From Paulinella micropora (Eukaryota > Cercozoa > Imbricatea > Euglyphida): a stretch of DNA of 26,653 nt. Of the stretch, positions 17,774 to 26,653 are shown one piece after another (positions within the stretch are counted from its first letter, which is position 1; the number at the start of each line of letters is the position of its first letter). The translations under genes and the position numbers were made by a program. The DNA lies in assembly GCA_009731375.1 (NCBI GenBank), contig BJOX01000199.1, forward strand, positions 479,706 to 506,358. The letters run 5' to 3'. The notes below the pieces were generated by a model. The model was not told the DNA's origin. It was given only the letters and a program-made list of their open reading frames with translations, and ran no database searches.

Positions 17774-20015
17774 ATGCGTTTTGATGGGAAGGATTATTAT
17801 GTGTTTGAGAAGAACTACAAACCATGCCCCTTGCAGGCAGGGGGGTTTTATAAGTTCATAAATGGTGACGGAGAAGAGGTGGAGATGGAGGTTTCAGAGG
17901 ACGAAGAGGAGGACCAGGAGGAGCAGGAGCAAGAGCAGAAGGAGGATGAGAAGGAGCAGAAGGTGGAGGCGGAAAACGACGATGATGAGGAGGGGGGTGA
18001 CGACGAAGGCCCTCCTGTTTACAAACCCAGCCCCTACACACCCCAGCAAGTAGCTGAAGAGAAAGCAAAACTCATATCTAAGGGATTCAACTGGGTCTTG
18101 GGTCCTCAGACCGTGGAACCGAGCAGCGACCGACCTCGCCTTGTGGCGAGGTTATCGATGGATCAAAAATTTGACATCGACCCCACCCTGTACGTACTCA
18201 AATTTCTCCCTCTGTTGACTTTAATTTATCTATGCCAGCAGCATGACAACTCCTCGAGACTTCCTCTTTCTGTTCCCCCCCTTTTTTTTGAATTATGTTA
18301 TAAACTTGCAGAGAGATTGAAGAGAGAAGATAAAATTTCTAGTCTAGTTTTTGATGCTGCTTTTTTCTTAATCATGGTGTCCACTTTGCTACCGTTTTTT
18401 GCGTCATTTGTAATTTTTTTTTTTTTTTTTTTTAGTATCAACTGCAGGCACTTTATGTATTTTCCCCCTACTGAGATGTTGCCAACTATACTCAACCTCA
18501 CTTCCGTGGAGCTCGCAAAAGATCCAACCCCCCGTATGAGATCCCCCCTTACAGAGGATGAGTTTTGGGCGTTTTTAGGCCTCCTAATTCGCATATATAT
18601 CATTAGCAGATAGGGGCCGCAGGAGGTGTCACTGGGGTAAGGTAAGTGAAGTGGGCACAGACGGCCTGCCGGGGGATGACTTTGGTAAGTTAATGGCCCT
18701 CAATCGGTTCGATGCTATTTTCAAATGTTTGACATTTGGCCCCCCCTCATCAGACACTGACCCTTTTCTCCCCATTTGTGCTTTTGCTGAGGCAGTTGGC
18801 AAGAAGGCAGAGCAATCCATAGTGCCAGGACTTATTATTACTGTTGATGAAAGCATGGGGCAGTATACAGGAGATAAAATGCCTGGCAAAATGGTGGTCC
18901 CCAGGAAGCCGATCCCTGTTGGGAGGGAGTATCATACAGCCTGTGACGTGGAATCGGGCATCTGTATCGCAATGGAGATGGTTGAGGGGCAAGTGAGAGA
19001 TCGACAAAAAGAGTTTGCGGCTGCTCTGGGGGTTACTACTGCAACTACGCTTAGGTTGACGAAGCCGTGGTGGGGAACGGGCCGTATCTTTGTCGGTGAT
19101 TCGTGGTTTGCCTCTGTCAAACAGCCTTGGAGATGAAGAAAAGGGGATGTGATTTTGTGGGCATGGTTAAGACTGCGCACTCAGGGTTTCCAGTGAAGTT
19201 ACTTCATAGCTCAAGGGGCGGGGCCCAGGGGGATTTAGCCTCAGCTACATGCGAAAAGGATGGGGTTAAGCTGCTCGCAGTCAACCAAAACGATCATAAT
19301 CAGCAGCAGATTATAGCTACTTGCTCTACTACTTTGGCGGGTAAACCTCGGAATGCGCGTTTTTCTCACTCACAGCCACAAGTCCCGCGCTGCCAGGCAG
19401 TAGCTTTGTATTATTCAGCTTTTAACGCAGTCGATATGTTCAATGCCGCTCGCCACGGGTCCAATTCTCTCAACCTCTCTGTTGCCACCCATGAGGCTAA
19501 GGGTAGATTTCTTCATTTTGATTGACTTCATTCTCACCAACGCGTACAGGCATTATCTCAAATTTTCTGTCACTGTTTTGGCCAACCTTAATCTAATGAA
19601 AGGTGATGGCAGGCCGGGCTATTTCAAATCCTTGGTCGCGAAAGGGCTGTTAAGGAAGGTCGATGAGGCTGAAATAGATGCTATTCTTGCCCCTCCCCGT
19701 GTGACAGAAGGTAGTATCGACCCCAACCCACCCTCATGCATGCTTCTGTCCAGGTATCCAATGGCCGTTCAGGGAGATAAGGTTAAGAAGAAGCGGGAGG
19801 CAGGTGACGCCTTCCCTGGTAGTACGGAGAGGGCGAAGAGACGTAGATGCAGTGTGTGCCTGTATGCGTACGCAGAGAAGAAGGTGAATTTTACTGAGTA
19901 TCACTGCGCGACCTGTGGACCAAACATGCCTCTATGTAACTCTAAAGGACGTACGTGTCACGCCTGGCATAAACAGCACGGCAAGCCCCTCTCCAAGAAG
20001 CGGAAACACGCTTAG
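17774..20015 (+). pseudogene. piggyBac-like transposase (DDE_Tnp_1_7), frameshifted
   Basis: Exon 17774-18189 encodes an N-terminal part with a long acidic tract. A likely intron 18190-18447 (GTACGT ... CTGCAG) joins DPTL to HFMYFPPTEMLPTI. The frame then changes near 18600, 19115 and 19500. The catalytic Asp candidates of the family are all present: ITVDESMGQY (Asp at 18846-18848), VGDSWFASV (19098-19100) and NAVDMFN (19433-19435), with the family's usual wide spacing. MPGKMVVPRKPIPVG and LIDFILTNAYRHYL are also typical. The C-terminus is a Cys/His-rich domain (CSVC ... CATC ... LCNSKGRTCHAWH, about 19849-19965) followed by a basic tail LSKKRKHA. The role is cut-and-paste transposition at TTAA. 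Three frame breaks make it inactive as written. Confidence 0.85.
18190..18447 (+). other. Intron in the piggyBac-like transposase
   Basis: The donor is CCCT|GTACGT, a poly(T) run lies at about 18415-18433, and the acceptor is TATCAACTGCAG. Its 258 bp are a multiple of three and contain no in-frame stop, so the unspliced reading frame stays open but adds about 86 mostly hydrophobic residues foreign to the family. Removal restores a smooth piggyBac-like sequence. Confidence 0.75.
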
Positions 20016-20034
20016 GCACCCTCTCAAAGACAGT

Positions 20035-20258
20035 GATGCCACGCGGCATCAGCCTAAAAATGACTATGACTCAAGTGTGAGTCGGACACTGTTAGAGGTT
20101 AGATTTTAATAATTAGAATAAATTTTCATTGATTTTGATACCGGAAATCAAAGTTTAATATTAATATTGAAAAAAAAATTTAAAAAAAATTATTTTTTAA
20201 CCACTTGAAACAAGTTGAAATATTGATGCCGCCCGGCATCCAGACACAGGCACATAGA
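20035..20258. promoter_or_regulatory. Right subterminal palindromes and inverted repeat
   Basis: GATGCCACGCGGCATC at 20035-20050 and GATGCCGCCCGGCATC at 20225-20240, followed by CAGGCACATAGA (20247-20258), which is the inverse of the left TCTATGTGCCTG. Between them lies AT-rich 3' untranslated DNA. Confidence 0.6.
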
Positions 20259-20349
20259 TATTATTGACTACAGTCAAAGATAGCACGCACGGTTCTGATT
20301 TAGGATGGTTTTTGAAGAAAAGCACTATCGCCCCCGTGCATATTATTAA

Positions 20350-20594
20350 TAATACAATAACTTGACTTCAAATCGCTGTTACAGTGACTCAATATTTAAT
20401 AACACAATATAAACGGCGCCAAGTTGATGACTGTTAACTTGAAGCAAAAGCTTTGACAACTGGAGACTCACAATCTACGATTCACACTCGATCGTAGGTT
20501 GCATTCAAGTCTGCAACGAGTACGAAATTACGCACACATTTAAATAAACGAAGTGACCGCTCTGCTATTAATATTTACTGGTATTTCACCTGCA
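20350..20594. other. Short spacer before retrotransposon copy 2
   Basis: AT-rich unique DNA with no recognised gene. It ends CTGCA directly before the LTR, the same five bases that precede the 5' LTR of copy 1. Confidence 0.6.
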
Positions 20595-20943
20595 TTGGAC
20601 AATTAATTAGACCTTTCCTCCTCAACTACGTCCGTATTGCTATTTGGTACGTTAGCAATATTCGTTACGGTTAGTAGTATTATTAGTTATTAATACAGTC
20701 ATTTAGAGTACCTTTTCTGGTACTGGTGGCACTAGCTTTTTACCGATTACCCTTATTACCCATATCAGGCCGTTTCGTGGGTCATTTTCTGGAGGTACAT
20801 CTTGTGTGACGTCGGCAGTTAGACTGGCGGGAATTGTTTCATTATTGTTAAATTCTTCTGCGTGGGAAATCGTGAACCGGTAGGAGGGGGACGCCCCCGA
20901 GTGCCGGTTGCCGTTTGGAGAAGTCGCGAGGGTTTTCTTCCAA
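20595..20943 (+). repeat. 5' LTR of copy 2
   Basis: A 349-bp LTR starting TTGGACAATTAATTAGACC and ending TTCTTCCAA, without a MITE. It is followed by the PBS-like CGGGTTATGAGCC. It is similar to, but clearly not identical with, both LTRs of copy 1. Confidence 0.9.
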
Positions 20944-21240
20944 CGGGTTATGAGCCTTGCAGCGTGATCTGTGCAACGGATCGCAGAGGAGAACCTTCGT
21001 TAAAGGGGTGTGGGGTCCACCTTAAGTGACACCGTTACAGGAAAGTGCGCATTTTCGATTGTGTGGCTACAGCTGATCACTGTAGACACTACCCACGCCC
21101 TGCTCTGCTTGTGTGCAGCGCAAGGGCAAGGTGGGGGACAGGACAGAGAGACAGGGGGGTTACACCGAAGCGTACAGGTCGTAGTGCGAGAGGCGTGGGC
21201 CTCTTAAAGGTGTTGTTCATTTGTTCTGTGACGTGGACAG

Positions 21241-21470
21241 TTGTGTTGGACGTGGTGTCTGTCGGGATTGAGCACCCGCTGGACACAACAGTTTACAAAA
21301 CCAGTGAGCAAGCAAGCACCAAGTTGTGTTGCCGGACGTGGTGCCTGTCGGGATTGAGCACCCGCTGCCACGGGCACAACAAGTTGCAAAGCAAGAGTGC
21401 AAGAGCGTAGGCCAGTTGTGTTGGACGTGGTGCCTGTCGGGATTGAGCACCCGCTGCCACGGACACAACA
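21241..21470 (+). repeat. Three tandem hairpin units in the copy 2 leader
   Basis: Units at 21241-21290, 21324-21381 and 21416-21470 share TTGTGTTG, then GGACGTGGTG, TGTCGGGATTGAGCACCCGC and end in ACACAACA or GCACAACAA. Each has complementary arms (TTGTGT with ACACAA, CGTGG with CCACG), so each can fold alone. Copy 1 has only one degraded unit at 8245-8303. Confidence 0.8.
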
Positions 21471-21620
21471 GCTTACATTGCAAAGCTATTGTTGAACTCG
21501 CACTGCATCCTCGCATCTACTCCTTGTGTCGTTGCTGTGACTGTATGAGGAGTGAGAGAGGTGTGGTGAGGTCGTGAGCTCTGAAGAACCGTGCATTGGA
21601 CACGAGGGGAGGAGCGAAAG

Positions 21621-22011
21621 GTAAGTGTTTAGGTGGTTATACAAAAACAACTACAAACCTAGGTAGGTTGAAGAACTGACTTTGCAGATAGAGCTGCTAG
21701 TAGGTGGAAAGCTATCATAGGTGGTAGCTGAGGTAGCCTCAGTGTAGTTTGAGCAATAGAGTCAGTGGTAGCACACGTGGTTGAAGAGAGAGAGAGTGAA
21801 GGGTGGTGTGGACAAGCAAACACTATTCTGTGTAGTGTGTGTGTGAGTCTGCTCGTAGCCTCTGTGGAGTTCTCTCTGTGTGGGAGTGTGTGTGGTTGCT
21901 TGCTTGTGTCTGTGCCATCAGAACAGCGTAAGCATAGCGTGACCCTATCTCTATTTTGCAAGTAGAGAGCATAGCTGTGTGCTGTGTGTAAGTGTGTGTG
22001 TGTGTGTGCAG
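21621..22011 (+). other. Candidate leader intron, copy 2
   Basis: Same AAAG|GTAAGT donor and (TG)n-GCAG acceptor as in copy 1. It ends 33 bp before the gag ATG at 22045. Confidence 0.45.
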
Positions 22012-22044
22012 CGTGTGTCTGTTCGAGACTGACGGTGGTTATGA

Positions 22045-23155
22045 ATGACCACTAGTAAGACAGACAATAAGATCACGTTCACCGGCAAAGAGGCATGGAT
22101 CCTATTGCATAGGCAGGTAGTGCAAAGCTGTAATGCTAAGGCCCCTAAGGAAGTGCTACAGGGTGCTGACGCCCGCAAGCAATATGTACATCGCAAAAAC
22201 GTATTAGGGATACAGCTTAAGGGTAGAGAGGTGCCCCCCTTTACACTAGCTTGACAAGAGGTAGCAGAGTGGAATGATTGGGCAGACTTGGACGAAGAAG
22301 TACTAAAGGAATACTTCGAGGACAAAGCCAAGGGTCCTACTCGCCTGTGGCCTATGCCCAACCCCAAACCGGATGCTTCAAACCTTGAGGAGGCGTTAGG
22401 GGTAGAGGAAGACAAGGAAAACCCCAGTCAAGCGTTAAAAACCGGTATTTAGCAGTCCGAAAGATAAACCAGCCACTGAGACTGAAGAGGGAAAGGAAGA
22501 GGAGGAGGAAGATGAAGACCGGCACACCTCTGACCTCTACTCTAGTGGGTATGCTAGCACTGACAAACCTAGGCTGTCAACTGGCAAGGGCTCAGACTTA
22601 GAGGGCGACAGCAAGAGTGGGGCCTCCCGAGGACAGACGGACCCCTCTAAGGTCAAAAACCCACTGGGGGGTGCTAAATTAAATCATGCTGTCGCACTGA
22701 CACGACAGGTGATGGCCTATGATGCTAGTGTACTTGCTGAGATGAGCAAGCAAAAAGAGAGGGTGTTCAATATCATCTATGACATGCTCGGGGGTGAGGC
22801 GAAGAGCCTGGTGCGTGACTTAGCTGATCCGGAGAAGCTGACCTTTGGCCAAAACCCTAAAGCACTGTGGGACAGACTGCTAGCCCGGTACAAGAAGGCC
22901 GACCCCTCTGATGTTCAGGACAAGGTGAAGGAACTGAATGACTTCCTCTTTACGAGTAAGCAACAGTACGTCGGTCAGTGTGTAGACTTGAACGCTAGGA
23001 GATACTGGTTGGCTGCTTATGGCCAAGCCCCAACCGATGACCGAATGCAGCAAATAGTGAAGGATGCGTTAGTGGGCCCAAAGCAATCTGACTCTAGGGT
23101 AAAGAAAGCTTGGCAAGTCTGGGTTGAAATGGCTGAACTCAGCCTCAGTGTCTGA
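22045..23155 (+). pseudogene. gag: Gag N-terminal and capsid region, copy 2
   Basis: Identical to 8881-9991. It carries the same TGA (22252-22254), the same frame change at the A5 run 22437-22441 and the same end at TGA 23153-23155. The shared damage shows that the breaks predate the duplication or come from one assembled consensus. Confidence 0.75.
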
Positions 23156-23199
23156 ATCGTAAGCAGTTTAAGTGGGACTTCGCCTCCTGGTGGAGGTTC

Positions 23200-23925
23200 G
23201 TGCAAGATCGTGCCCTTGAGTTAGACAAGAAGTTTGACCGGGCCAAAGTGACTAGCTCCACGGAGAAAGGTTTGGCAGCTCGCAAGGCCGGGAAAGGGAA
23301 ACCCAAGGACGAGTGCTGGCTCTTCAGCAAGGAAGGCAAATGCACTCGTGGGGCCTCCTGCCGCTACCTCCATGTTGGAGGGAAGGTGAGAGGGGTGTGT
23401 TTCCTGTGTGACAAACAGGGGGAGTGTAGATGGGCCGACAAATGTAGGTTTGAGCATGATCCCGCTAAAGCCAAGAAGACCCCTCCCAAACCGGCAGACA
23501 CCCCAAAGGGGGAGAAAAGCAAGAAGAACGAGAAGAGCAAGGGGCCAAAGTGCTTTAACTGCTTCGAAAAGGGACACATCGCCGGTAAGTGCAGCAAGAA
23601 GTGCCAGTTGTGCGGGGGCAAGCACAAATTGAGCAAGTGCCCGGACAAAGGCCGAAAGGAGAAGGGGGAGGCAGCAAAAGGCTCAAAAGGGGGGAGTGAT
23701 AGTGATGACTCCGAGGTTGAGGAGCCGGGCGTGGCCTTAGCTCAGATGGTAAAGTTCCTAACCGGCAAGTCGAAAGACAAAACCCTCATGGCTAAACCCG
23801 GGGGTGCAAACCTTCCCGAGCCGATCATGCCACCGGAAGACGAGAACAGTCTTGAGATCTTGCTTGAGGATGATGCCGACATAGATAAGATGAACGAGGG
23901 GCGATGCCATGGAGTAGCGGAATGA
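23200..23925 (+). pseudogene. gag: Gag nucleocapsid with CCCH and CCHC fingers, copy 2
   Basis: Identical to 10036-10761: two CCCH fingers, one canonical CCHC knuckle and one variant knuckle. It ends at TGA 23923-23925 with the frame open beyond. Confidence 0.85.
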
Positions 23926-25210
23926 AAGCGCCGGTGCGTAGCCCGGTTGAAGGACCTTGAGTCTCCCTTCAACAGCCTTAGGATTAAGGCAGCCACCCTC
24001 ATCGACAGCAACTATTGCGTTGAGCATCAGTACCAGCGAGCCAAGCAAGAGAGAGAATGCCTTGCGCCGGTGGGCAGCCGACATAGCTCGAAGGGATCAT
24101 CTAGCTCTAATGTGCGAGATGGGAGAACGAGGGTCAGAAGCCCAAATCAAAAGTGGGAGTCATCCCCTAATGGTTGAGGCCATAGTGAGACACGAAGCCG
24201 CGAAGCGGGGTATCCCTTGGAACCGGTCCCTCTTGCAGACTTGCCCATCACCCACTATGCGAAGCCCCGTGAACCCGGACAGTTTACCGAGTGGGTCATT
24301 AGCCGTCAACCGGTAACATGGGAGGCGTCTGGTCTACCCTCATGGCGGAAGGTGTACCGCCAACATGAACCTCAGGCCGGTGCCCAAGCGAAGCATATGT
24401 ACTTCCGAGGTGGGGTATCCCCCTCTCGTGGGGGAGTTGTGCCCCCGTCCGTAGCATCGGTGCCGGTACGCGCCCAAGAGGTGAAGGGTACTCCCCTCCG
24501 TCCGGTAGCACCCCCGTGGAGAGAGTAAGGGTAGACCTAGCGGGGTGAGCGGGCCGTCAGCGGTACCTGCCCCGAAGGTTGAGATTGGTTCAAAGGCCGA
24601 GCCGGCTGAGGCTGGTAGTCACTGTGGTATCATGAGCCAAAACCTGAAATCTTTACTCCAAGCAAAAAGGGAAAAGGTACATGGGGTGAAGGTGAGGCCC
24701 GGCCCGGAGGACTACCAACGATGGTTTGGCGGACGTGGAAGATGAGCCTCTGGAGATGCAGTCCGAGGCCGATCCTTCCTCAGGATCCGACGGGGAGGAG
24801 GAGCGTGAAGGTGAAGAGTCCCCGGCTAGAGATTGGGACGTGGGTAGAGCTCCGGTAAGGGTGCCGTCCCCCATAGGTCCCGACCCTAGTGCTGATGCAG
24901 ACCCCGGTAGTGGGGATGCTACCGCCGGGGGTCCGATAGCAATCCGGTGACTACGCTCTCCACCAGCCCAAGCAATAGGCGTAGGTCAGTGGGCGCTCGT
25001 GCGTTTGGCTTCCTTGAGACGGTACGATCGTCCGTGAGTGGGATGCCCTGGTTTGCGTCCCATGCTAAGACGGTACCCCCTGCAGACCGAAAGGTGACTT
25101 CCCTGTTACCCCCTACTACTAGTACCGGTCCGTCTACGGCCCCCTCAACCTTAGCTGAGCCTGATAGTCCTACCCGACTAGGTACCGGAGAGCGAGAGAG
25201 TCGACTCTGA
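23926..25210 (+). pseudogene. Gag-pol linker region, copy 2
   Basis: Identical to 10762-12046, with the same five frame changes and the TGA at 25208-25210. Confidence 0.6.
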
Positions 25211-25213
25211 CCA

Positions 25214-26251
25214 GTGGCAGAGCAGCAAGAGGAGATGCGCCGGTTGCATCGTCCGGGGTTGAGCGGTGAGGAAGAAAAAGATGAAGCTGACTTCCGGAAT
25301 AGGTGGGGAGAGTGGACTAGGCTGTTGTACGACTGGGTGCAGGGGAGTGAGTATCCCATGAACAAGCCTAGGTGGCCGAGACATTGGGCCGTAGAAGGAG
25401 CAGCAGCAAACAGTGCCGCCGTGTTTCAACCTCGTACTAAGCCGTTCAGAGTCAGAGAAAGGGTGGTGGACGGTGAGAGCGTACTAGAGAAGGAATACGC
25501 AAGTTTGCCGGAAGCCGAGGGAGAAGCTGACCCGGTGGACGACCTAGTTCGTTTCATGACCGAACGCGGATGGATGGCTAAGGGGATCCGGCTAGCAGAA
25601 CAGGCCCTCCTAGGACGGAATGCGGACAAAGACCCCATGTTCGATTCGGGAGCTACGTTGCACTTTGTGCCGGCCGGAGCTGAACAACGCCTGTTCAACA
25701 TTCAGCGAGGGATGAAACGGGTAGATACGGTCAACAGGGAGACCACCGTGACTAAGAAGGGCTCACTAGACATGACGACCGTGAACGGAAAGGGGGAAAA
25801 GAACAGGTTACATCTAGGTAGTGTGTGGGTTAGCCCCAACATAGATGAAACCTTAGTCTCCGGTCCTCAGTTAGCCAAGGATGGTTACAGTGTAGTCCTC
25901 CACAAGAAGGGAGAGGGATACATCACTAAGGCCCGGATACCGGACATTTCCCCAGAGCTTAAGGCCGGGGTCCTTTACCTAGACGACAAGGACAAGGTGT
26001 GGCGTTTTGTGACGTCCACCAACCAAGAGCTGGTGGCAGATAAGATTGAGGCTAGAGCTTTCTTTGGAAAGGAGATGGCTAAGGTCACGGAGTTGACTAG
26101 TGAACAACTTCACCAGAAATTCGGAGGGCCCGGAAGCAGCATGCAGGGCCTCATCAGTGAAGCGTACGGGATCAAGATACTGGGTGACAAAACCCATGAG
26201 CAAGCGGTAAAAGAGTGTAAGGAGTGCCCGGCCGCCAAAGGGGGAAAGTGA
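25214..26251 (+). pseudogene. pol: Protease and pre-integrase region, copy 2
   Basis: Identical to 12050-13087. The retropepsin motif MFDSGATLHFVPA is present. The frame breaks at the G5 run 26240-26244. Confidence 0.88.
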
Positions 26252-26653
26252 ACCACCCGGCAAGCAACCAGTTGACACAGGTAGGGAAGTTCGAAGCAGT
26301 GGCGTTCGACAAGTCCGGGTGCCTACGCAAACCCCTCCATTGTGGGTTTTGGTACGGCATGGTGGGAATCGAGGCTAACACCGGGTATGCGTTTGGCCTC
26401 CTTCTAAAGGACGGCACCGCGGCACCACAAGTGCGTTTCATGCGGGAATGCATAAACTTCCTTGAGACGCAAAGCGGCAAGAAGGTGAAGGAAGTCCGGG
26501 TAGACGGTGAGCATATCTCAGCTGACTTCAAGGAGCTAGTCCGGGACAAGGGAGTGAGGAAGAGGATCAACACCCTCAACGAACACAACAAGAACGCCTA
26601 TGCCGAAGTGTCCCAACGTGACTTTTGGCGCAAAGCGCGTCATAACCTGGTTA
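26224..26653 (+). pseudogene. pol: Integrase start, copy 2, cut by the window end
   Basis: Matches 13060-13489. It contains the candidate catalytic FDKSG Asp, VDGEH Asp and AYAEVSQ Glu, and stops at the window edge shortly after the Glu. Confidence 0.85.

Larger units (their letters stand above)
17163..20349 (+). mobile_element. piggyBac-like DNA transposon, about 3.2 kb
   Basis: Contains a piggyBac-family transposase (17774-20015). Candidate ends are TTAA at 17163-17166 and 20346-20349, followed inward by partly matching TAATAAACGCGGCGGCAGTG on the left and TAATATGCACGGGGGC (reverse complement) on the right. Further inside, a clear inverted pair TCTATGTGCCTG (17355-17366 and, inverted, 20247-20258) sits next to 16-bp palindromes GATGCC-N4-GGCATC on both sides. 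TTAA targets are known for piggyBac, but TTAA is common in this AT-rich DNA, so the outer ends are tentative. Confidence 0.7.
20595..26653 (+). mobile_element. Ty1/copia-type LTR retrotransposon, copy 2 (runs off window)
   Basis: Same family and orientation as 7310-16836. It includes the 5' LTR, leader, gag, protease and the start of integrase, then the window ends. From 21575 it matches copy 1 at an offset of 13164 bp, with one substitution (21639) and no further difference that I could find, down to shared stops and frame changes. Upstream of 21575 the leader and LTR are strongly diverged from copy 1. Confidence 0.93.

Noticed and set aside
20595-20943. Solo LTR
   Set aside because: A PBS-like site, leader and gag-pol follow in the right order, so it is the 5' LTR of a longer element.
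1-26653. tRNA, rRNA, CRISPR or prokaryotic defence genes
   Set aside because: No cloverleaf, rRNA core or regular repeat-spacer pattern was seen on either strand, and the content is plainly eukaryotic.

Overview
This window is nuclear DNA from an intron-rich eukaryote, most likely a unicellular alga or protist. The evidence is GT-AG introns, many microsatellites, a Ty1/copia-type LTR retroelement, a piggyBac-like transposon and short TA-flanked MITEs. The sequence does not fix the species. There is no sign of bacterial operons, CRISPR arrays, or tRNA or rRNA genes.

Layout. Positions 1-683 hold microsatellites and the presumed 5' flank of a gene. Positions 684-4813 hold one host gene that can be assembled from 18 exons with every junction in phase. 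It encodes a predicted 848-residue, Gln/Lys/Glu-rich coiled-coil protein, and several of its introns are almost entirely tetranucleotide repeats. Positions 4814-6977 are gene-poor, with simple repeats and a 25-N assembly gap inside a poly(G) tract. A 249-bp MITE lies at 6978-7226.

Positions 7310-16836 hold a copia-type retrotransposon (copy 1) in the order 5' LTR, PBS, leader, gag, protease, integrase, RT, RNase H, PPT, 3' LTR. Its 5' LTR carries a second MITE in inverted orientation. The coding region is broken by about eleven frame changes and four in-frame TGA codons. Positions about 17163-20349 hold a piggyBac-like transposon whose transposase keeps all three Asp motifs. It has one likely spliceosomal intron and three frame breaks. 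At 20595 a second copy of the same retrotransposon begins and runs off the window end inside integrase.

The main anomaly is that the two retroelement copies have clearly diverged LTRs and leaders, yet appear identical from 8476 to 13489 versus 21640 to 26653, including every frame break and stop. That pattern suggests an assembly duplication, gene conversion or very recent recombination. It means neither copy should be taken as an independent observation until checked with long reads. Apart from the coiled-coil gene, nearly all coding potential here belongs to mobile elements, and I see no host pathway or defence system.
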